A DNA stretch of 64,000 nucleotides, from positions 1,922,001-1,986,000 of the forward strand of contig OZ251578.1 of assembly GCA_965243835.1 (NCBI GenBank), written 5' to 3'. The DNA is from G965202665 sp965243835 (GTDB taxonomy: Bacteria; Actinomycetota; Acidimicrobiia; Spongiisociales; Spongiisociaceae). The notes beneath the pieces are model-generated. The model ran no database searches, was not told the DNA's origin, and saw nothing but the letters and a program-made list of their open reading frames with translations. Every line of letters begins with the position of its first letter. The stretch's first letter is position 1. A program made the position numbers and the translations under genes. Shown piece by piece: positions 61,268-64,000 of the stretch.

Positions 61268-63238
61268 ATGCGGAAAAGCGGAAAGTTTCTTACCCGAATC
61301 CTCGGCGCGGCGGGGTTGTTGGCGGCTTTGGCCGTCTCCGCGGGGGCGCAGACCGATCCGGCCCCACCCGATCTTGATCCCGCCGGGTGCGCCGACGGCT
61401 CCTATGTAGCCGACCCGGACGCCAACCCGGAACTGGTGGCGGACTGCCGGGTTTTGACGGCCGTCCGCAACCACTGGACCGGCCATCCCGCCAACGCCGG
61501 ACTGCCCGCCGACGACTCGTTGCTGACCTGGGGCGCCGGAGACACGGTTGACATCACCTCCTGGACCGGGGTGGAAATCCACCGGGGACGAATAGGTGCA
61601 CTGGACTTGCGGGACGAACAAATAGCCGGGCCCATCCCCGCCCAACTCGGCTCCCTGGACGGCCTGACCGTCCTCTACCTGGGTTTCAACGAACTGACCG
61701 GACCCATACCGCCCGAACTGGGAAACCTGGACCACCTGACCAGGCTCTACCTGGACGGCAACAACCTCACCGGACCCATACCGCCCGAGTTGGCGAACCT
61801 GTCCCGCTTGTCCCGCCTTTATCTGGACCGCAACAACCTCACCGGGACCATCCCCCCCGAACTGGGCGACATGGAAAACCTGACCAGGCTCTACCTGGAC
61901 AACAACCAGCTCACCGGGACCATCCCGCCCGAACTGGGAAACCTGGACAACCTGATCCTGATGTGGCTGCATTCCAACCGGCTGACCGGGCCCATACCGG
62001 CCCAGCTGGGCGACTTGGACAACGTCACCCACTTGTGGCTGGACGACAACGGGCTCACCGGGTCCATCCCGCCCGAGCTGGGCGACATGACCAACCTGGC
62101 GTATCTGGACCTGAAAAACAACGGGCTCACCGGGACCATCCCGCCCGAGTTGGGCGACCTGGAAAATCTGGCCCGCCTCTACCTGGATCAGAACCAGCTG
62201 TCGGGCGGCGTGCCGACGGCGCTGAGCCGCCTGTCCCGCCTTACCCACCTCTACCTGGACCGCAACCGGCTGACCGGCTCCATCCCGCCCCAACTGGGCG
62301 ACATGGAAAACCTGGAGCAACTGTCGCTGTACGGCAACCAGCTGACGGGGACCATCCCGCCCGAGTTGGGGAAATTGTCCCGCCTCAACCACCTGGATCT
62401 GGACCAGAACCGGCTCACCGGGACCATCCCGCCCGAGTTGGGCGACTTGGGCAACCTGACCGAACTGTGGCTGGACCGCAACCAACTAACGGGAACCATC
62501 CCGCCCGAACTGGGGAAATTGTCCCGCCTCGTCCGGCTGTTCCTGGGTTGCAACCAGTTGACGGGCCGCGTCCCGCCCGAACTGGGGCGGATACCTTTCC
62601 TGAGCTGGCTGAACCTGTATCCCAATCCGCTGACCGGAACTGCGCCGCCGGAGCTGGGGGAACTGGTTTTCCTGCGGTTTTGGAACTTCGCGGGACGGTT
62701 CTGCGATGACGAGGGCTCCGTCCACGAACCCAACATTGAAACCGCCGCCGGGTGGGGCATCACCCTGGGTTGCGAACCGAATCGGTTCTGCCCGAACAGC
62801 CCCATCACCCGCAGCCAGATGGCGGCTTTCCTGCATCGGGCGGTCACCCACCATTACGGGGCGCCCGACCCGGCCGCCGGGGCCGCCCTCTCCGACGTGC
62901 CGGACGGGGCCTGGTACCGGGAGTTCGCCCAGTGGGCGGTCTCCTCCGGAGTGATGCCCGCCCAAGAGGGGGCGTTCCGCCCCGACCAGGCGGTGTCGCG
63001 GGCGGAAATGGCGGTGATGCTGACGGCGGCGTTCCAGCATCTGAATCCGACTGAACAAGCGGGGGGGCTGTTCGCGGATATGGCCGACCAGAGCCCGGAG
63101 GCGGTCCGGGCCGCGGAGGGGCTGCGCATCGCCGGCGTCACCTCCGGTTGCTTGTACTCCCCCCTGCGTTACTGTCCCGACCGGCCGGTGACCAGGGCGC
63201 AGATGTCCTCCTTCCTGGTGCGGGCCATCGCCCCCTGA
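61268..63238 (+). CDS. Secreted LRR protein with SLH-like C-terminus
   Basis: A 656-residue surface protein. A signal peptide (KFLTRILGAAGLLAALAVSAGA) is followed by a Cys-bearing N-terminal domain (about 30-115), then about fourteen plant-type LRRs of 24 residues (LTGTIPPELGDLENLARLYLDQNQ pattern, in pieces), and the GRFCDDEGSVHEPNIE cassette with three SLH-like units ending LVRAIAP. The 72-bp DNA periodicity is strong and prone to unequal recombination. It is paralogous to the gene at 58635. Such proteins bind partners or the wall. Confidence 0.88.
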   Translation: MRKSGKFLTRILGAAGLLAALAVSAGAQTDPAPPDLDPAGCADGSYVADPDANPELVADCRVLTAVRNHWTGHPANAGLPADDSLLTWGAGDTVDITSWTGVEIHRGRIGALDLRDEQIAGPIPAQLGSLDGLTVLYLGFNELTGPIPPELGNLDHLTRLYLDGNNLTGPIPPELANLSRLSRLYLDRNNLTGTIPPELGDMENLTRLYLDNNQLTGTIPPELGNLDNLILMWLHSNRLTGPIPAQLGDLDNVTHLWLDDNGLTGSIPPELGDMTNLAYLDLKNNGLTGTIPPELGDLENLARLYLDQNQLSGGVPTALSRLSRLTHLYLDRNRLTGSIPPQLGDMENLEQLSLYGNQLTGTIPPELGKLSRLNHLDLDQNRLTGTIPPELGDLGNLTELWLDRNQLTGTIPPELGKLSRLVRLFLGCNQLTGRVPPELGRIPFLSWLNLYPNPLTGTAPPELGELVFLRFWNFAGRFCDDEGSVHEPNIETAAGWGITLGCEPNRFCPNSPITRSQMAAFLHRAVTHHYGAPDPAAGAALSDVPDGAWYREFAQWAVSSGVMPAQEGAFRPDQAVSRAEMAVMLTAAFQHLNPTEQAGGLFADMADQSPEAVRAAEGLRIAGVTSGCLYSPLRYCPDRPVTRAQMSSFLVRAIAP

Positions 63239-63240
63239 CC

Positions 63241-63269
63241 CCCGACGGGAACCGAACCCGCCGGGGAGG
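63241..63269. terminator. Bidirectional hairpin between LRR gene and yraN
   Basis: CCCCGACGGG and CCCGCCGGGG form a stem around AACCGAA, between two convergent genes. Confidence 0.5.
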
Positions 63270-63277
63270 GGCCCGCT

Positions 63278-63607
63278 TCAAGCCACCCGGGTGTGCCATT
63301 CCAGCACGGCCCCGGCCGCGCCGAAGGCTACGGTCACCAGGTCCACCCGCCGCACGCCGATGGAACGGGCCAGGCGGGACACCTGCTCCGCTTTGCGCCG
63401 GTCGAAGTTCCACCGGGGATGAAAATCGGGAACATCGTATCCGGTTTTGACTTCCACCGCGAACCGACCGGCCCGGTCCCGGGCCACGATGTCGAGCTCG
63501 CCCCGGCCGATGCGCCGGTTGCGCTCCACGACCTCTATCCCGCGCCGCGCTAAAAAGTCGGCCGCCAGCCGCTCTCCCAACGCCCCCAACTGCAAATGTT
63601 CGCGCAT
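63278..63607 (-). CDS. yraN: YraN/UPF0102 nuclease-like protein
   Basis: A 109-residue protein of the UPF0102 family with a restriction-endonuclease-like fold. LGERLAADFLARRGIEVVERNRRIG, GELDIVARD and FAVEVKTG contain the conserved GELD and E-x-K residues. It usually lies next to comM; here about 9.5 kb of accessory genes separate them. ATG 63607 was chosen as the family start; a longer frame upstream has no support. Confidence 0.88.
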   Translation of the reverse strand: MREHLQLGALGERLAADFLARRGIEVVERNRRIGRGELDIVARDRAGRFAVEVKTGYDVPDFHPRWNFDRRKAEQVSRLARSIGVRRVDLVTVAFGAAGAVLEWHTRVA

Positions 63608-63642
63608 GCCCCCCAACCTAAAGCGGCCCTGTGACAAAAAAA

Positions 63643-64000
63643 TCAGGTTATCGGGAAAGGGGTTTGCATCCACCACGGGCGGGAGGAGGTTTCGATGCCG
63701 GTCACCCATTTCACCCACCAGAAACCGCGGCGGCCGGGGGCGGCGATGCGGGCCGGAAAACCATGGCCGGGGGACAACCGGGCCCCGCCCGCCGCGGTCG
63801 CCAACCACAGCCGGGGCAAATCCCGCACCGGGAACCGGCGGTCGTAGCCGGTGGCCGACCGCACCCGGATGCTGCGCGCCCGCGACGCATCCACCAACTC
63901 GTCCAGCCGCACCCCCCGCCACCGTTGCTCGGAGAACCAACCGCCGGTGCAGTCCAGGACCGCATTCAGCTCCTGGTGGGGGAAGGCGGCCAACTCCTGA
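63643..64000 (-). CDS. Molybdopterin-dependent oxidoreductase, C-terminal part (5' end beyond the window)
   Basis: The frame is open to the right edge. The segment RWRGVRLDELVDASRARSIRVRSATGYDRRFPVRDL, then GFPARIAAPGRRGFWWVKWVTGIE, and the final Trp/Pro residues match the end of the sulfite oxidase-like (Oxidored_molyb) domain, where the GFPxRLxxPxxYGxKxxKWV motif contacts the cofactor. Only the last 118 or so residues are visible, so membrane parts and the substrate cannot be judged. Confidence 0.75.
   Translation of the reverse strand, partial: QELAAFPHQELNAVLDCTGGWFSEQRWRGVRLDELVDASRARSIRVRSATGYDRRFPVRDLPRLWLATAAGGARLSPGHGFPARIAAPGRRGFWWVKWVTGIETSSRPWWMQTPFPIT

Noticed and set aside
61680..62640. 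Tandem DNA repeat or phage tail-fibre cassette in the LRR gene
   Set aside because: The 72-bp period is simply the 24-residue LRR unit in one open frame.

Overview
The window is very GC-rich (intergenic stretches included) with many GTG and TTG starts. The gene order yraN - comM - dprA - xerC - rpsB - tsf - pyrH - frr - cdsA - dxr - rseP - ispG - proS - rimP - nusA - infB - rbfA - nrnA - truB - ribF is the classic actinobacterial one. Secreted proteins with a Cys-containing SLH-like C-terminal cassette and a strongly reduced, overlapping operon style suggest a member of the Acidimicrobiia or a relative. That placement is inference from gene order and protein flavour, not from a marker comparison.

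Layout. 0-6.1 kb (mixed): a partial secreted protein, DUF1232 protein, ROK glucokinase, Hsp20, SRPBCC protein, metallophosphoesterase, an orphan ribbon-helix-helix-like protein and ilvD. 6.1-7.4 kb: a coiled-coil NYN nuclease-like protein. 7.5-13.7 kb: a branched-chain amino acid operon ilvB-ilvN-ilvC-leuA-leuB behind a textbook attenuator (leader peptide MKLIPTLVL, hairpin, terminator). 14.4-17.7 kb: pntAA-pntAB-pntB transhydrogenase and a nitroreductase. 17.7-20.4 kb: an eroded DUF222/HNH pseudogene and a Calx-beta/SLH surface protein with a frameshift. 20.5-26.3 kb: thioesterase-like protein, SpoU methyltransferase, GIY-YIG/RAMA protein, YbdK-type ligase, esterase, J-domain/RDD protein. 26.4-28.9 kb: three tandem antitoxin copies, two truncated toxins and one intact PIN toxin, then a second DUF222/HNH pseudogene. 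29-53.7 kb, minus strand: the core translation/isoprenoid/phospholipid block. 53.9-63.2 kb: an accessory block (Vsr-like nuclease, enoyl-CoA hydratase, two J-domain membrane proteins, SLH and LRR surface proteins) lying between comM and yraN, genes that are usually neighbours.

The most unusual observation is that several long 'intergenic' stretches are not random. Between rbfA and nrnA, and between truB and ribF, the DNA consists of tandem, degenerate copies of the gene junction itself: the 3' end of the upstream gene joined to the 5' end of the downstream gene, with the stop/start overlap kept at most copies. leuB/pntAA shows a weaker version, and the antitoxin-toxin array is built the same way. 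Short tandem duplications (8-19 bp) also sit in other intergenic gaps. A second striking pattern is a pair of promoters, upstream of two paralogous secreted proteins, whose -35 and -10 elements are separated by a pure poly-G run of different length (11 and 12), which looks like a slippage switch. Several genes also have a -10 box only 6-8 nt before the start codon, implying leaderless mRNAs.
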